In this document: in pieces, positions 47,905-57,570 of the stretch
Layout: each line of letters begins with the position of its first letter
Position numbering within the stretch: position 1 is the stretch's first letter
NCBI GenBank assembly: GCA_025462735.1
Contig: JAOAPC010000008.1
Span: 186,001-250,000 of the forward strand
DNA length: 64,000 bases
Source: Acidobacteriaceae bacterium
GTDB taxonomy: Bacteria; Acidobacteriota; Terriglobia; Terriglobales; Acidobacteriaceae
Direction: 5' to 3'
Notes under the pieces: generated by a model
Database searches by the model: none
The model's input: only the letters and a program-made list of their open reading frames with translations
Told to the model about the DNA's origin: nothing
Position numbers and translations under genes: made by a program

Positions 47905-47944
47905 GTCATTCCGAACAGCTTCAGCTGTGAGGAATCTGCTGTTC
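47905..47944. repeat. Half of a palindromic interspersed repeat
   Basis: GTCATTCCGAACAGC ... GAGGAATCTGCTGTTC. It shares the 16-base word GAGGAATCTGCTGTTC and the CATTCCGAA end with the full element at 60559-60640. Lies between glyS and ppdK. Confidence 0.6.
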
Positions 47945-47963
47945 CCAGACAGTCTGTGAGAAG

Positions 47964-50129
47964 CTACGACTTCCCTTCTGTCACAATTTCCGAGAAATCG
48001 GCAATCACTGAAAACTCTTTCAACAACTTCATAAGGAGTGCGAGGCGGTTCTTCCGAATTTCCGGATCCTCGTCCATTACTAAGACATGATCAAAGAATT
48101 GAGTAATTGTATCGTTCAGACCGTACACCCATCCAAGCGCACCGACGTAATCTTTCGCCTCTATGAGCTCTGTGGATTTTTTAGCATTGAACTGCATTCG
48201 CTTATGGAGCTCGAGCTCATAGTTATCCCGCAGAAGTTCTGGTCTAAAACTGCTCGGCTCTATGGAGCCCCCCTCTGGCGCTTTCTCCAGAATGTTTTTG
48301 ATCCGCTTAAAGTCTCGGCAGACTGCGAGAAAACCGGGCAAGCCTTGGCTCTGCGTGCTTATCCTCACCTCGTTCACCGCTTTAGCTCTCGCAACCGCAT
48401 CTACAACGTCATCTGCGCCTGCCGCGAGCACCGCGTTGACAACGTCGTACTTGTAACCCAGCTGTTCCTTGAGGTAGAACTCCAGCCGCTCCCGGAAAAA
48501 TGCCCGCAGGGAGTCTTCGAAATCGACCCCGCGCGCGAACTTCTTCTCCGCTTCGCCCCCTCTGTACGTTTCCCGCGCAAGTTCGAATAAGCGCGCTAAA
48601 CCAATAGGCAATTTATGTTCGGCAATTGTCCTTACAATTCCATTTGCCTGCCGTCGCAGTGCAAACGGATCTTTCGATCCCGTCGGTTGCAGACCCAGCG
48701 CGAACATTCCAGCGATCGTGTCTGCTTTGTCTGCAATCGAAAGTACCGCGCCTTCAACTTTGTGCGGAACCGAATCTTCGGCCGATTGGGGCTTGTATTG
48801 GTCGTAGATGGTTTGCGCGATTGCCTGCCGCGTCTCGTCTGGCATGCCGTGATCGAGGTCTTGCACCCTCGCATACAATCCGCCGACTATCCCCTGCAAT
48901 TCTGTAAACTCTTTCACAAGTTCGGTGGTGAGGTCAGTCTTGGCCAGGCATGCGGCCTTGTGCACCACTCCAGGCCGGACCGGCAAGCCCGCGTCGCGGA
49001 TGAGTTCGCAGGTCCAGCTGCACAGCCTCTGCACCCGCATCGTCTTGTCGTAGTAGCTGCCAAGGTCTTTCTGGAACGTCACGCTTTTCAGCCAAGCCAC
49101 GCGTTCGCGCAACGGATGCTTCTGGTCCGTCTGCCAGAAGAATCGCGCATCGTTGAACCGCGCCCGCAGCACGCGCTCATTGCCATGCCGAATGAGGCCT
49201 TGCGGGTCTCCATCGGTGTTCAACACCGTAAGAAAATTCGGCAGCAGCTTGCCTTTCGCATCCTCTAGCGCAAAATATTTCTGGTGATCGCGCATCACCG
49301 TTACCAGCACTTCCTCTGGAAGTTGCAAATATTCGCGATCAAAACTGCCAAGAACAACCGACGGCCACTCGGTGAGATTTACCACGGTTTCAAGCAGAGA
49401 CTTGTCCTCGCGCCAGCGCGCGCCGGGAATCGCCCGAGTAGCGGCATCGAGATCCCTGCGAATTTGCTGTTCGCGTTCTCGCCTGCCCAGAACCTTTTCT
49501 GAACGCAATGCTTCCACATACGCACCCCCGGCCCGCGGAATCGCGACTTTGCCGCCGGAAAGAATGCGATGCCCACGCGACTCCTTACCCGCGCGAACTC
49601 CGTCGAACTCCAGCGGAACAACCTGGTCATCCAGCATCGCCACTACCCAGCGTACCGGGCGCACGAATCGCTCACTCGGCTTTCGCCAGTACATGTTCTT
49701 GGGCCAATAAACCGAGGCGATTTCCCGTGGAAGCGATTCCGCCAAGATCTCCGCTGCCCGCCGGCCTTTGCTCGTGATTTTTGCCGAAAGATATTCGCCC
49801 TTCGGAGTGGTGACCCGCTCCAACTGCGAGACGTCCACCCCTGCTTTTTTGGCGAAAGCATGCGCGGCGGGAGTAGGTTGGCCGTTCTTGAAGGCCACGC
49901 TTGCCGCCGGGCCGGTAATCTGTTCCGTCAAGTCGGGCTGAGAGGCGGGAACTTCGCGCGCGATCACAGACAACCGACGCGGAGTGTCGAAACTCACGAG
50001 TGTCCCTGCTGCCGGGAGCCGCTCCCGCTTCAGCAGATCGCTTAGCCGGCGCTGCAAATCCTCCTGCGCTGCCGCGATCATGCGCGCGGGAATTTCTTCA
50101 GTTCCGATCTCTAACAGGAAATCAGGCAT
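47964..50129 (-). CDS. glyS: Glycyl-tRNA synthetase beta subunit
   Basis: With GlyQ forms the alpha2-beta2 enzyme that charges tRNA-Gly; beta carries the tRNA-binding and HD-like domains. 721 residues, usual size. N-terminus MPDFLLEIGTEEIPARMI is diagnostic. Further motifs: RRLSVIAREVP, HRILSGGKV, MRDHQKYFALED and the C-terminal anticodon-binding region (FFDHVLVMDEDPEIRKNRLALL). ATG at 50129. Follows glyQ after 41 bases. Confidence 0.96.
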   Translation of the reverse strand: MPDFLLEIGTEEIPARMIAAAQEDLQRRLSDLLKRERLPAAGTLVSFDTPRRLSVIAREVPASQPDLTEQITGPAASVAFKNGQPTPAAHAFAKKAGVDVSQLERVTTPKGEYLSAKITSKGRRAAEILAESLPREIASVYWPKNMYWRKPSERFVRPVRWVVAMLDDQVVPLEFDGVRAGKESRGHRILSGGKVAIPRAGGAYVEALRSEKVLGRREREQQIRRDLDAATRAIPGARWREDKSLLETVVNLTEWPSVVLGSFDREYLQLPEEVLVTVMRDHQKYFALEDAKGKLLPNFLTVLNTDGDPQGLIRHGNERVLRARFNDARFFWQTDQKHPLRERVAWLKSVTFQKDLGSYYDKTMRVQRLCSWTCELIRDAGLPVRPGVVHKAACLAKTDLTTELVKEFTELQGIVGGLYARVQDLDHGMPDETRQAIAQTIYDQYKPQSAEDSVPHKVEGAVLSIADKADTIAGMFALGLQPTGSKDPFALRRQANGIVRTIAEHKLPIGLARLFELARETYRGGEAEKKFARGVDFEDSLRAFFRERLEFYLKEQLGYKYDVVNAVLAAGADDVVDAVARAKAVNEVRISTQSQGLPGFLAVCRDFKRIKNILEKAPEGGSIEPSSFRPELLRDNYELELHKRMQFNAKKSTELIEAKDYVGALGWVYGLNDTITQFFDHVLVMDEDPEIRKNRLALLMKLLKEFSVIADFSEIVTEGKS

Positions 50130-50170
50130 TCTCTTATCTCTTCATCATCTGCCCAAATTGCAGCAAACAT

Positions 50171-51232
50171 CTACCGTGCCGACGAAACAACCTGCAGCCT
50201 TCTCTTTTCACCAACAGCTTTGTCTGGTTCGGTGTCAGCTTCTGGCGGCGACTCAGCCTTCTGCTGATCGACCCAGGCCTTCGCAACCCCAACCGCAAGG
50301 CCCCGCACACGCGCGATCACTCCTACTCGTTCGGTCACGGAAATAGCGCCGCGGGCATCGAGAATATTGAACAGATGCGAGCACTTGAGGCAAAGCTCGT
50401 AAGCCGCAAGCAGCGGAAATCGATTCTTTTCACTCGCCGGGTGCCCCGTCCTTGTCTCTCCGTCGTTTGGGGAGACAGGGCGGGGATTTTGACTTTTGGT
50501 CAAATTGGCGTACTGCTCCAACAGCGCCTTACACTCGGCTTCACACAGTTCGAAATGCTTCCACGTTTTTTCCACATCGGCCATTTCGAAGTTGTACACC
50601 GACATTTGCAATTCGTCGGCGAGGCGCACATCGCCATACCTCGTCACGTGCCCGGTCTCCGGATCGCGCGCCCACACGATGTCATAAATCGAATCGACAT
50701 CCTGCAAGAACGCGGCAATCCTCTCCAGCCCGTAGGTCAATTCCGCCGAGATGGGAAAAAGATCTACTCCACCGCACTGCTGGAAATAAGTGAACTGCGT
50801 GATCTCCAGACCATCGAGCATCACCTGCCAGCCGATGCCCCAGGCACCCAGCGTCGGCGACTCCCAATTGTCTTCTTCAAACTTGATGTCGTGCTGGCGC
50901 AGATCAATACCCATCGCGCCCAGCGATTCCAGGTAGAGTTCCTGAACACTTTCCGGCGGGGGTTTCAGGATCACCTGCAACTGCATGTGCTTATACAGGC
51001 GGTTCGGGTTCTCGCCATATCGACCATCGGCGGGTCTCCGCGAAGGCTGCACATAGGCTACTTTGTACGGCTTCGGCCCTAGCACTCGCAGAAAAGTCTC
51101 GGGAGCCATGGTTCCTGCGCCCACTTCAAGGTCATATGGCTGCTGCAAGACGCAGCCGCGCTCCGCCCAGAACGTCTGCAGGCGCAGAACGAGTTCCTGG
51201 AAAGTTGGCGGATTGGGCTTGGCTGGATTCAT
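50171..51232 (-). CDS. glyQ: Glycyl-tRNA synthetase alpha subunit with repeat-derived insertion
   Basis: Catalytic subunit of the bacterial heterotetrameric enzyme. 353 residues from the ATG at 51232 (the frame extends further, but [19 protein letters not shown] starts here). Class II motifs: [57 protein letters not shown]. About residues 243-267 ([20 protein letters not shown] and flanks) are absent from a normal GlyQ such as that of E. coli, where the helix ending ...LLE runs straight into the LPAYE segment. The extra DNA is a palindromic intergenic repeat. The insertion sits between helices away from the catalytic motifs, so activity may be kept. Confidence 0.95.
   Translation of the reverse strand: MNPAKPNPPTFQELVLRLQTFWAERGCVLQQPYDLEVGAGTMAPETFLRVLGPKPYKVAYVQPSRRPADGRYGENPNRLYKHMQLQVILKPPPESVQELYLESLGAMGIDLRQHDIKFEEDNWESPTLGAWGIGWQVMLDGLEITQFTYFQQCGGVDLFPISAELTYGLERIAAFLQDVDSIYDIVWARDPETGHVTRYGDVRLADELQMSVYNFEMADVEKTWKHFELCEAECKALLEQYANLTKSQNPRPVSPNDGETRTGHPASEKNRFPLLAAYELCLKCSHLFNILDARGAISVTERVGVIARVRGLAVGVAKAWVDQQKAESPPEADTEPDKAVGEKRRLQVVSSAR
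50444..50485. repeat. Palindromic repeat inside glyQ
   Basis: Left arm 50444-50458 (CCCCGTCCTTGTCTC) pairs with right arm 50472-50485 (GAGACAGGGCGGGG) with one bulge and one mismatch, loop about 13 bases. Flanked by GGGTG and ATTTTGAC as in acidobacterial intergenic repeats of the GGGTGCCCC type. Here it lies within the glyQ reading frame and is translated. Confidence 0.7.
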
Positions 51233-51366
51233 CGAGTTCGAGCGAAAAAAGTTGCTCTTAGCCGCTAGCTTCTGGCAAGCCATGAGCTTTCGACGAGAGG
51301 CAATGTCTCAGTAGCTATGCGGGCGGAGAGTTAATCAACGATTGTAACGGATGCCATGGGCAGGCG

Positions 51367-53120
51367 TCAGCTATCGGCTGCTTGGCTTTCATCGGCAGGC
51401 AAGTCTGGATGCTCGACTTGGCTTACGTCAATTCCGTACCTTTTCACGCGGAGTGCATTAATGTTCGATTCCCTGCCAATACGACGGAGCGCGTCTTTGG
51501 CGAGCCTCGATATCGCCCTCATCTCATCTGAGGCATTCCCAATATTATCGAATTGTAGGCAGGTCGCCAGAATGCGATGGAGATCGCGGCCTTTCGTTTT
51601 CTTAAGAAGCTGGTAGTACTCGTCCACGGTAAGATTCGCAAGGGTCTTTATGTCCTCCGGATTCCAGCCGTTCATCTCCGCCATCCTTAGCAGGATGGTC
51701 TCCGGATTCCCTTTATCCTGCGGGTAGCTCGCGTATTTGTCAGCAAATGCTTTTATGACGTCCGTGTCCTTGAGATCACCAAATATCTGGTACCCCTTCA
51801 AATTGAACAGCTCGCGATCAGATCCACGGCTGGCCACGTAAAGGCGTAGAATTTCCGCGGCGATGTCCGGTCTCCCAAGCTCTTTAAATAAGGTTATAGT
51901 GCCGCTCAGATTTAGCGGCGTAATATTTTGGACGTCGTCGATAAAGGACTGATAAACAGCATCGAGTACTTCCTGTTGATTCTCATCGAAGGAATCGTGG
52001 TACGTTGCCCACGCTCGCTGGAACGAGCTATCTAGCGCGGCCGCCTTGAATCGCTTGTCCAGTTCCAGGCCCCGCTGCTCTACGAGGTGTCGGTCAAAAA
52101 ATCCATTTCTAATTCCATCGAGTAAAGCCAGATCAAATTCGTCCATTGTCAAAAACCCATATGCGTCAAGTAATGCATTCCATGTCGCGTCACTCTCCGG
52201 AGCAGTTGAATCTTGGTCCATTCCGAAGGGATTCGCTGACCGCCGTTTCAGAAGGTAATCAAGCGAGGGTGCTCTGCCTGGCTCGTATATGCTCCAGCCT
52301 AAGAGGGACAGCGACTGCACGGCTTGGTGTGAAACCTGTTTGTCGAACCTGTTCAACATGGGCTTGACCATTCGAACCGATCGCTCGATCCTTTTGATGA
52401 GTCGTATGTTAGAGATACCGAGGCTAATGCAGCATTTCGCGAGCAATGCGTCACACTCGTCTTGCCTGTTATCGCGATACGGACGCAGTCCACGGGCGAC
52501 GGCTCAAATTTCAGGGAAGTGTCGACCACTTTTTCGAGATATTTTCGGAAATCCTTATCTTCCTCAGAATCCAGGGCCTCATCGTTCAGAATTAGGCAAA
52601 CTTTGCATCCCTTGTGCTCCTTCAAGTTCGAAATTAGACCTAGTACGTCGCGTACCCGGAGGCCCTCGCCGCGACGCTCGATGTCATCAACGCACACGAT
52701 CATGTTCCGAACCGAAAGGAACCATACCGGTCCGAGGCCACCGATGTGATTTTTTATGAACGGCAGCTGCTGTAAAAACCAAAGTGATTTCCTTCCAAGC
52801 CGTTCGGCAGTGGCGGACGTGTTGGAGCGTAACGTTTCAAGGTTAGGTTCGACGTCAATTTCCGAACATCGTACAGAGTTCTCAAAAATTGAGTACTTGA
52901 GCTCATCCAAGCTGTTCACGCCGAAAAGAGACACATAGGAGTAACGCTTTAGCGCAATCGCGGACTTAGACTGGGCATCTTTCAGGAACCGATTCCACGC
53001 GAACGTCTTCCCAACGCCCCAACGGCCGCTCACGCAAACCACTTCTGATTCGTCAGTGGAGAGGAATCGCCGTATCTCTTCCTCAATAAGGACGATCGAC
53101 ACGTCACCTCCAGATGGCAC
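51367..53120 (-). pseudogene. KAP-like P-loop NTPase, split by a frameshift
   Basis: Two overlapping frames together make a protein of about 580 residues. The first (53120 to 52353) has Walker A GRWGVGKTFAW (about residue 32), Walker B NMIVCVDDIERR (about 139) and the alpha-helical region LRVRDVLGLISNLKEHKGC, the pattern of KAP-family NTPases (Kidins220 and the phage-exclusion protein PifA). It then loses the frame; the second frame picks up at YRDNRQDECDALLAKCC and runs to 51367 with a helical C-terminal domain. The shift lies between 52446 and 52506. Start GTG 53120 or 53102 (GGAGGTGAC upstream). Wedged between recO and glyQ, with 8 bases to recO. Accessory, possibly a defence-type gene, now broken unless the shift is an error. 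Confidence 0.7.
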
Positions 53121-53128
53121 GCCTAAAG

Positions 53129-53872
53129 CTAGCAGGTCATTCTCTCCAGCATTCCGCGCGTTACCAGCTTTTTCTCAATGTGGCGCTCAAGAGTTTGCAG
53201 CAAGAACTTTCTCAAGTCCGCCCCTGGCAATTTTGCGAATGACGCGGGATCGACCGCCGAAAGCGGTAATTTCAACATCAACGCCGCCATTTTTCGCGAC
53301 TCAGCCGACATCTCAGATGACGCCAGCCGCTTGTGCTCCGGGCACACCAAACCATCCGCGAGCGCATGAAAAAAAGCCCTGCTTCCGTTCAGCGCCCGCC
53401 CGCATGTCAGGCACTCGGAAATGTCTGGCAAGTAGCCCATCAGCCGGGCCATCCACAAATCGAAATACGTAATCGGGAGCCAGTACTCGGTGCCTCTGAG
53501 GTGCGATAAAACCGAGACCCCCAGCCGGAAGACTGCGTCGTTGGCCTCACGGTCAGGCAAGAGTTCGTCCAGCAACTCGGCCACATGCCCCAGCGCAACC
53601 GCCCGCTGATAAGTCACTTCGGAAGCCAGCGGCGACTCCAGCACTTCGCACGCGTCAAGTCGCGCCAGTTCCTGCCGCTCGCGGTCCTCATACGTCACCT
53701 TGACGTAGGTGAGCGGCTCCAATGCTCCACCGAACCGGCGGCGGGATTTCTTCGCCGCGCGAGCTACTCCGCGCACCTTTCCCTCGAGCCTGGTGAAGAG
53801 AGTGACCAGCAGGTCCGACTCACGAAAAGGGTAAGTCCGCAGAACAATCGCTTCCGATTCTTTCAGCGGCAT
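53129..53872 (-). CDS. recO: DNA repair protein RecO
   Basis: Mediator of RecFOR recombination: loads RecA on single-stranded DNA and anneals strands. 247 residues. N-terminal OB domain (ESEAIVLRTYPFRESDLLVTLFT, about 5-27, and GVARAAKKSRRRFGGALEPLT) and C-terminal helical domain with a zinc-binding CLTCG (about 165) and VCPEHK (about 185). Normal length. ATG 53872. Followed eight bases later by the KAP-like gene. Confidence 0.94.
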   Translation of the reverse strand: MPLKESEAIVLRTYPFRESDLLVTLFTRLEGKVRGVARAAKKSRRRFGGALEPLTYVKVTYEDRERQELARLDACEVLESPLASEVTYQRAVALGHVAELLDELLPDREANDAVFRLGVSVLSHLRGTEYWLPITYFDLWMARLMGYLPDISECLTCGRALNGSRAFFHALADGLVCPEHKRLASSEMSAESRKMAALMLKLPLSAVDPASFAKLPGADLRKFLLQTLERHIEKKLVTRGMLERMTC

Positions 53873-53889
53873 GAAAGGAGAATACAGCC

Positions 53890-54038
53890 GTCAGCCATCA
53901 GCCGTCAGCTTGATGCCAATGGACAAGCGAACCCGGTCGAAAGGGTCCCGAATTGTTACCTCAAAAACAAAAAGCGCATGCCTTTTCTAGACATGCACCC
54001 AAAGGTCGAACAACCCATCCTGACGGCTGATGGCTGAC
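53890..54038. repeat. 18-base inverted repeat between recO and ferredoxin genes
   Basis: GTCAGCCATCAGCCGTCA at 53890-53907 is the exact reverse complement of 54021-54038. The two arms are 113 bases apart. Related words (GCTGACGGCTGA) recur at 56597. Interspersed-repeat type; the spacing makes a simple terminator unlikely. Confidence 0.6.
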
Positions 54039-54047
54039 AGCTAAAAG

Positions 54048-54308
54048 CTATCTTCCGAAATACTTGGCGTTCCGCTCGGCGTAACTCTTCCACTTTTCCG
54101 GCAGGTCATCGAGTGCGAAAATCGCTGACACCGGGCAAACGGGTACGCACGCGCCGCAGTCAATGCACTCCACCGGGTCGATATAGAGCATCTCTTCGCC
54201 AGCGAACTTCGGGTCTTCCTTCTTAGGATGAATGCAATCGACCGGGCAGGCGTCCACGCAGGCGGCGTCTTTGGTGCCGATGCACGGCTCTGCAATCACA
54301 TAGGCCAT
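54048..54308 (-). CDS. Ferredoxin with two iron-sulfur cluster motifs
   Basis: Small electron carrier, 86 residues. Cluster motifs: CIGTKDAACVDACPVDC (first motif, with an insertion between the first and second Cys, so this may be a 3Fe-4S/4Fe-4S type) and CIDCGACVPVCPVSA (second, complete CxxCxxCxxxCP). Resembles seven-iron ferredoxins of the FdxA type. The C-terminal helix DDLPEKWKSYAERNAKYFGR is typical. ATG 54308 with GGAG upstream. Confidence 0.93.
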   Translation of the reverse strand: MAYVIAEPCIGTKDAACVDACPVDCIHPKKEDPKFAGEEMLYIDPVECIDCGACVPVCPVSAIFALDDLPEKWKSYAERNAKYFGR

Positions 54309-54506
54309 GACTAATTCTCTCCTGTAACTGGCTGAACTCTACGGAAAAATCAATTCTAGCAAGAATCGAACAAAGCGGTATAGGAGGGTTCATCCGGCTG
54401 CTGAGTTGCGAACCTTAGCGGCTATATCGGTTGTTAGCCTGCGAATTCGCTCGCACCGCTCAACGTCTCTCGGGCTGAATAATTCGTATTTCCGCAACAG
54501 GAAGAC

Positions 54507-56540
54507 CTAAGCGTGAACTAATTCCCGCTCTTCACTGGGTTCGTATTCCACGATGTAGCCGGCAACCGCGCTAGCGGCGACCGTCAGTGGGCTTGCCAGA
54601 TACATTTGTCCGGGCCCGCTGCGTCCGGGGAAATTTCGGTTCTGCGCACTGATCACAACCTGGTCAGGCCGCGTGGAGACTCCCGGCCCGGCATTGATGC
54701 ATGCGCCACAACTGGGTTCAATCACGTGCGCCCCGGCTTTAGCAAAGGTCTCCAGATAACCCTTCCGGATGCAGTATTCTCGCGTTTCCTGCGATCCGAA
54801 CTGAATGTAAAACTGCACCGAATCAGCCACCCGCTTACCGTTCTTCAGGGCATCCGCCAGTACTCGCGCGTACATATCCATGTCTTCATTCTTCCCGGCC
54901 GTGCAAGTTCCGCCGTAGGCCAATTCCACCGGAACAGGAGTGTTCAGCTCCCGAATGTACTTGCCATTACCGGGGTCACCAGGAGTCGCAATCATTGGTG
55001 TGATCTCCGCCGCATCGAGTTCGATGACCTGCGCGTATTCAGCGCCGGGATCACCTTTGAGACCTTCAATCATCTGCTGCGCATCCCGCCGATTCATCCC
55101 GCGCCGCTCCACCAGAAATTCGACGGCTTTCTGGTCGGGAGCAACAATTCCAGTGAACCCGCCAATTTCCGCAGCCATATTCGTCATAGTGGCACGTTCG
55201 TCGACACTCAGTTCTTCGATGGCTTCGCCAGAATATTCGATGACTTTGGCGAGGGCCTTACCGCTGCGAACATAATCCAGGCTTAGGATTTTGAGAATAA
55301 GATCTTTCGCCGTCACGTTCGGATGTTTGTTGCCGCGAATGACGACCTTCACCGACTCCGGCACACGTACCCGGACATCTTTCGTAATCCAGGAATTGAA
55401 TACATCTGTGGTGCCGATTCCGAAGGCTACACAACCAATTGCGCCCGAGTGAGGCGTGTGTGAATCCGAGCCAACAATGAGCTGCCCCGGCAGAGCGTAA
55501 CTTTCAAGCACAACCGAGTGACAAATTCCTTCTGCGCCCTTCCGGTCCTTCAATTCACCATGCAAACGAATTCCCTTGCGCTGCGCGAACTCGCCCTGCT
55601 TCAGCATAAGCTGGGTGGCCAGGTCCAGGAGGCCCATTTTGCGCTTCTGCTCGGAAAGAACTTCGTCAAGGAAGGTCAGATGATCGCGGAAAAATAATAC
55701 CGAGGCTGGATCATTTACCGGCGCATCTCGTCCCACAAGCTGATCGAAAAAAATGGCCGCCATAGGTGTGACGTACTCGTGGCTGAAGCGCAGGTCAGTG
55801 CGAGCAAAACCGGCATCGCCGGGCTTAACAGCTTCGACGCCGATAGTGCCATCTCGCGCGATCATATGTCGCGCAAAGATTTTCTCTGCCAAGGTCATTG
55901 AGCGCTTGCCGGTTTCAATCGGCGGCAGCGACACCTTCCCCTGCAAGCGCGCAACATTGAAATGGAAGAGCCCGCCGTATTCGATGATCTGACGGGTGAT
56001 CTCATCTTCGCCTTTGGTGAATTCTGTCAGGGAGATTTCGGCGCCGGAACGGATTTTCTCGATCAGAGAAAAATCCGTAGAAGTGAGCACTCCAAGGTTC
56101 TGGCAATTCTGCCTGTAAATTCGCTCTATGTTTTCGGCGACTACAAGTTTGATACCCGCACAAAGTTCCGCGTAGGGCGACTGCTCCCGGCTTGAACCCT
56201 TGCCACGGCGCTTACCGCTAACCGCAGCGATAAAGCCACCGCGTTTAACGTCCCCACGCTGAATGGGCACTTCGTTGCCGCATTTCAATCCCGTGTACGG
56301 GAAGTCGCCAAGTGTCTCGTCGAAAAAAAAGCAGATGTGTGCAGGAGTGATTTCGTCAGTCGAAATGTCGTCGCGCAGCTTAGGATTGTTCTGCGGATTT
56401 CTCGTGTCCCAAGCTAGGTCCTCTCCCTCAAGCTGGCGTTTGATCAGCTCAGGGTCTTCGGTGAGAAAAAGGACTCTCCCCTTGAGCCGCACTGTATTAG
56501 GTCTTTTTTCGATTTTTCTCTTCAGCAGCGCATCAATCAC
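54507..56540 (-). CDS. Aconitase-family hydro-lyase, swivel domain first
   Basis: 677 residues. The swivel (small-subunit-like) domain is at the N-terminus (DDISTDEITPAHIC about 58-71; SGKRRGKGSSREQSPYAE; NCQNLGVLTSTD), followed by the catalytic domain with GSDSHTPHSGAIGC (about 360), YGGTCTAGKNEDM and EPSCGACINAGPG, i.e. the three cysteine ligands of a 4Fe-4S cluster. The swivel-then-catalytic order is that of AcnB, but the N-terminal HEAT-like domain of AcnB is missing. Could be aconitase, 2-methylcitrate or homoaconitate hydratase; substrate not resolved. Alone in its operon or with ferredoxin downstream. Confidence 0.85.
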   Translation of the reverse strand: MIDALLKRKIEKRPNTVRLKGRVLFLTEDPELIKRQLEGEDLAWDTRNPQNNPKLRDDISTDEITPAHICFFFDETLGDFPYTGLKCGNEVPIQRGDVKRGGFIAAVSGKRRGKGSSREQSPYAELCAGIKLVVAENIERIYRQNCQNLGVLTSTDFSLIEKIRSGAEISLTEFTKGEDEITRQIIEYGGLFHFNVARLQGKVSLPPIETGKRSMTLAEKIFARHMIARDGTIGVEAVKPGDAGFARTDLRFSHEYVTPMAAIFFDQLVGRDAPVNDPASVLFFRDHLTFLDEVLSEQKRKMGLLDLATQLMLKQGEFAQRKGIRLHGELKDRKGAEGICHSVVLESYALPGQLIVGSDSHTPHSGAIGCVAFGIGTTDVFNSWITKDVRVRVPESVKVVIRGNKHPNVTAKDLILKILSLDYVRSGKALAKVIEYSGEAIEELSVDERATMTNMAAEIGGFTGIVAPDQKAVEFLVERRGMNRRDAQQMIEGLKGDPGAEYAQVIELDAAEITPMIATPGDPGNGKYIRELNTPVPVELAYGGTCTAGKNEDMDMYARVLADALKNGKRVADSVQFYIQFGSQETREYCIRKGYLETFAKAGAHVIEPSCGACINAGPGVSTRPDQVVISAQNRNFPGRSGPGQMYLASPLTVAASAVAGYIVEYEPSEERELVHA

Positions 56541-56596
56541 TGAATCGCCTCGCGCCCCAGAGACCTATTTTACCCCCTTGCCGGACATTGGGTTTT

Positions 56597-56627
56597 GCTG
56601 ACGGCTGACGGCTGAAAGCTGACGGCT
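56597..56627. repeat. Short tandem GCTGACG repeat
   Basis: GCTGACG appears twice in tandem, then GCTGAAA and GCTGACG again. Same word family as the inverted repeat at 53890/54021. Lies immediately beyond the stop of the DUF1684 gene. Confidence 0.5.
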
Positions 56628-57527
56628 CTAATGGTGCCCGTGCGTCCGGTCATACTTCTCCCCGGCGGAAACCGCGACCGGCAGCCGGTTTTCTTTCGGC
56701 GCTAGCGGGCACGTGGCGTATGCCGTTACCGCGCACGGCGGGTTGTAAGCGCGATTGAAATCCAGGACCACTTTGCCGTCCACCACGGGATCGGTATCCA
56801 GGAACCTTCCGCCGGGATACGTGTCCGTTTTGCTGGTCAGATCGCCTATCACGAAGCTCACGCCCTTTGCTGGATCGCCGCTCAGAGCCGTCAACGTAAG
56901 TTCCTGCCCATTGACTTTGAAATGCACTTCACCGGCAATCGGAGTCGGAGTGACATCTCCGAGAACGTTGGGAACATCGACAGTTTTCTTCCCATCGGAC
57001 GGCACAAACGTCCCAGTGACCCGATAAGTCATGTCGATCGGGAAGAACATTGGTCCAGCGTAGTTGCGAGCGGCTTCGCTGTTCAGGTCTTTCAATCGGA
57101 TTCCCAGCCGTGCACCGCGTTGGATCACATACATGCGAAGGCTGCCCATCTCTATCACCGTCGGTTTACCTGTCACGTCAGCTTGGAGCTTGGCTGATCC
57201 CGGCGATTGGCCGTCGATCTTCGCCGCCGCCCCCTTTTGAAATTCGACCGAAACCTCGTCACCTTGCATTTGAAAAACGCCCGCGTGCGTCGGACCGGAC
57301 GGAAACACGATCGCATTGTCGCTGGCGCTGCCAAACGTATTCGCGCCCGGTTTCAACCAAAACAGACCCGCCAGAACCAGCCAATTCTGCTTCAGATCGT
57401 CAACTAATTCCGCTTTCCACTTTTCAAATGATTGCAGATAAGCCGCATCGGGCGGCTGGACAGCGGCAGTCGCGACCGCGAGGAGTGCACATCCCGCGGC
57501 GAGGATCACGATCTGTTTTCTAACCAT
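56628..57527 (-). CDS. Exported DUF1684-like protein
   Basis: 299 residues from the ATG at 57527, preceded by GAGGAAG. Signal peptide about 1-21 (IVILAAGCALLAVATAA). The body matches the DUF1684 pattern: WLVLAGLFWLKPGANTFGS near the N-terminus, and near the C-terminus RFLDTDPVVDGKVVLDFNRAYNPPC (here described, not complete) followed by CPLAPKENRLPV. Biochemical role unknown in the family. Downstream of an inositol-phosphatase-like gene with 44 bases between. Confidence 0.85.
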   Translation of the reverse strand: MVRKQIVILAAGCALLAVATAAVQPPDAAYLQSFEKWKAELVDDLKQNWLVLAGLFWLKPGANTFGSASDNAIVFPSGPTHAGVFQMQGDEVSVEFQKGAAAKIDGQSPGSAKLQADVTGKPTVIEMGSLRMYVIQRGARLGIRLKDLNSEAARNYAGPMFFPIDMTYRVTGTFVPSDGKKTVDVPNVLGDVTPTPIAGEVHFKVNGQELTLTALSGDPAKGVSFVIGDLTSKTDTYPGGRFLDTDPVVDGKVVLDFNRAYNPPCAVTAYATCPLAPKENRLPVAVSAGEKYDRTHGHH

Positions 57528-57570
57528 CAAATTCTTCCTCGCGTTCCACTGCCCTGCGACCATAAGCCGA

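Noticed and set aside
48087-49268. Long plus-strand frames opposite glyS
   Set aside because: Antisense shadows; glyS motifs on the minus strand are unambiguous.
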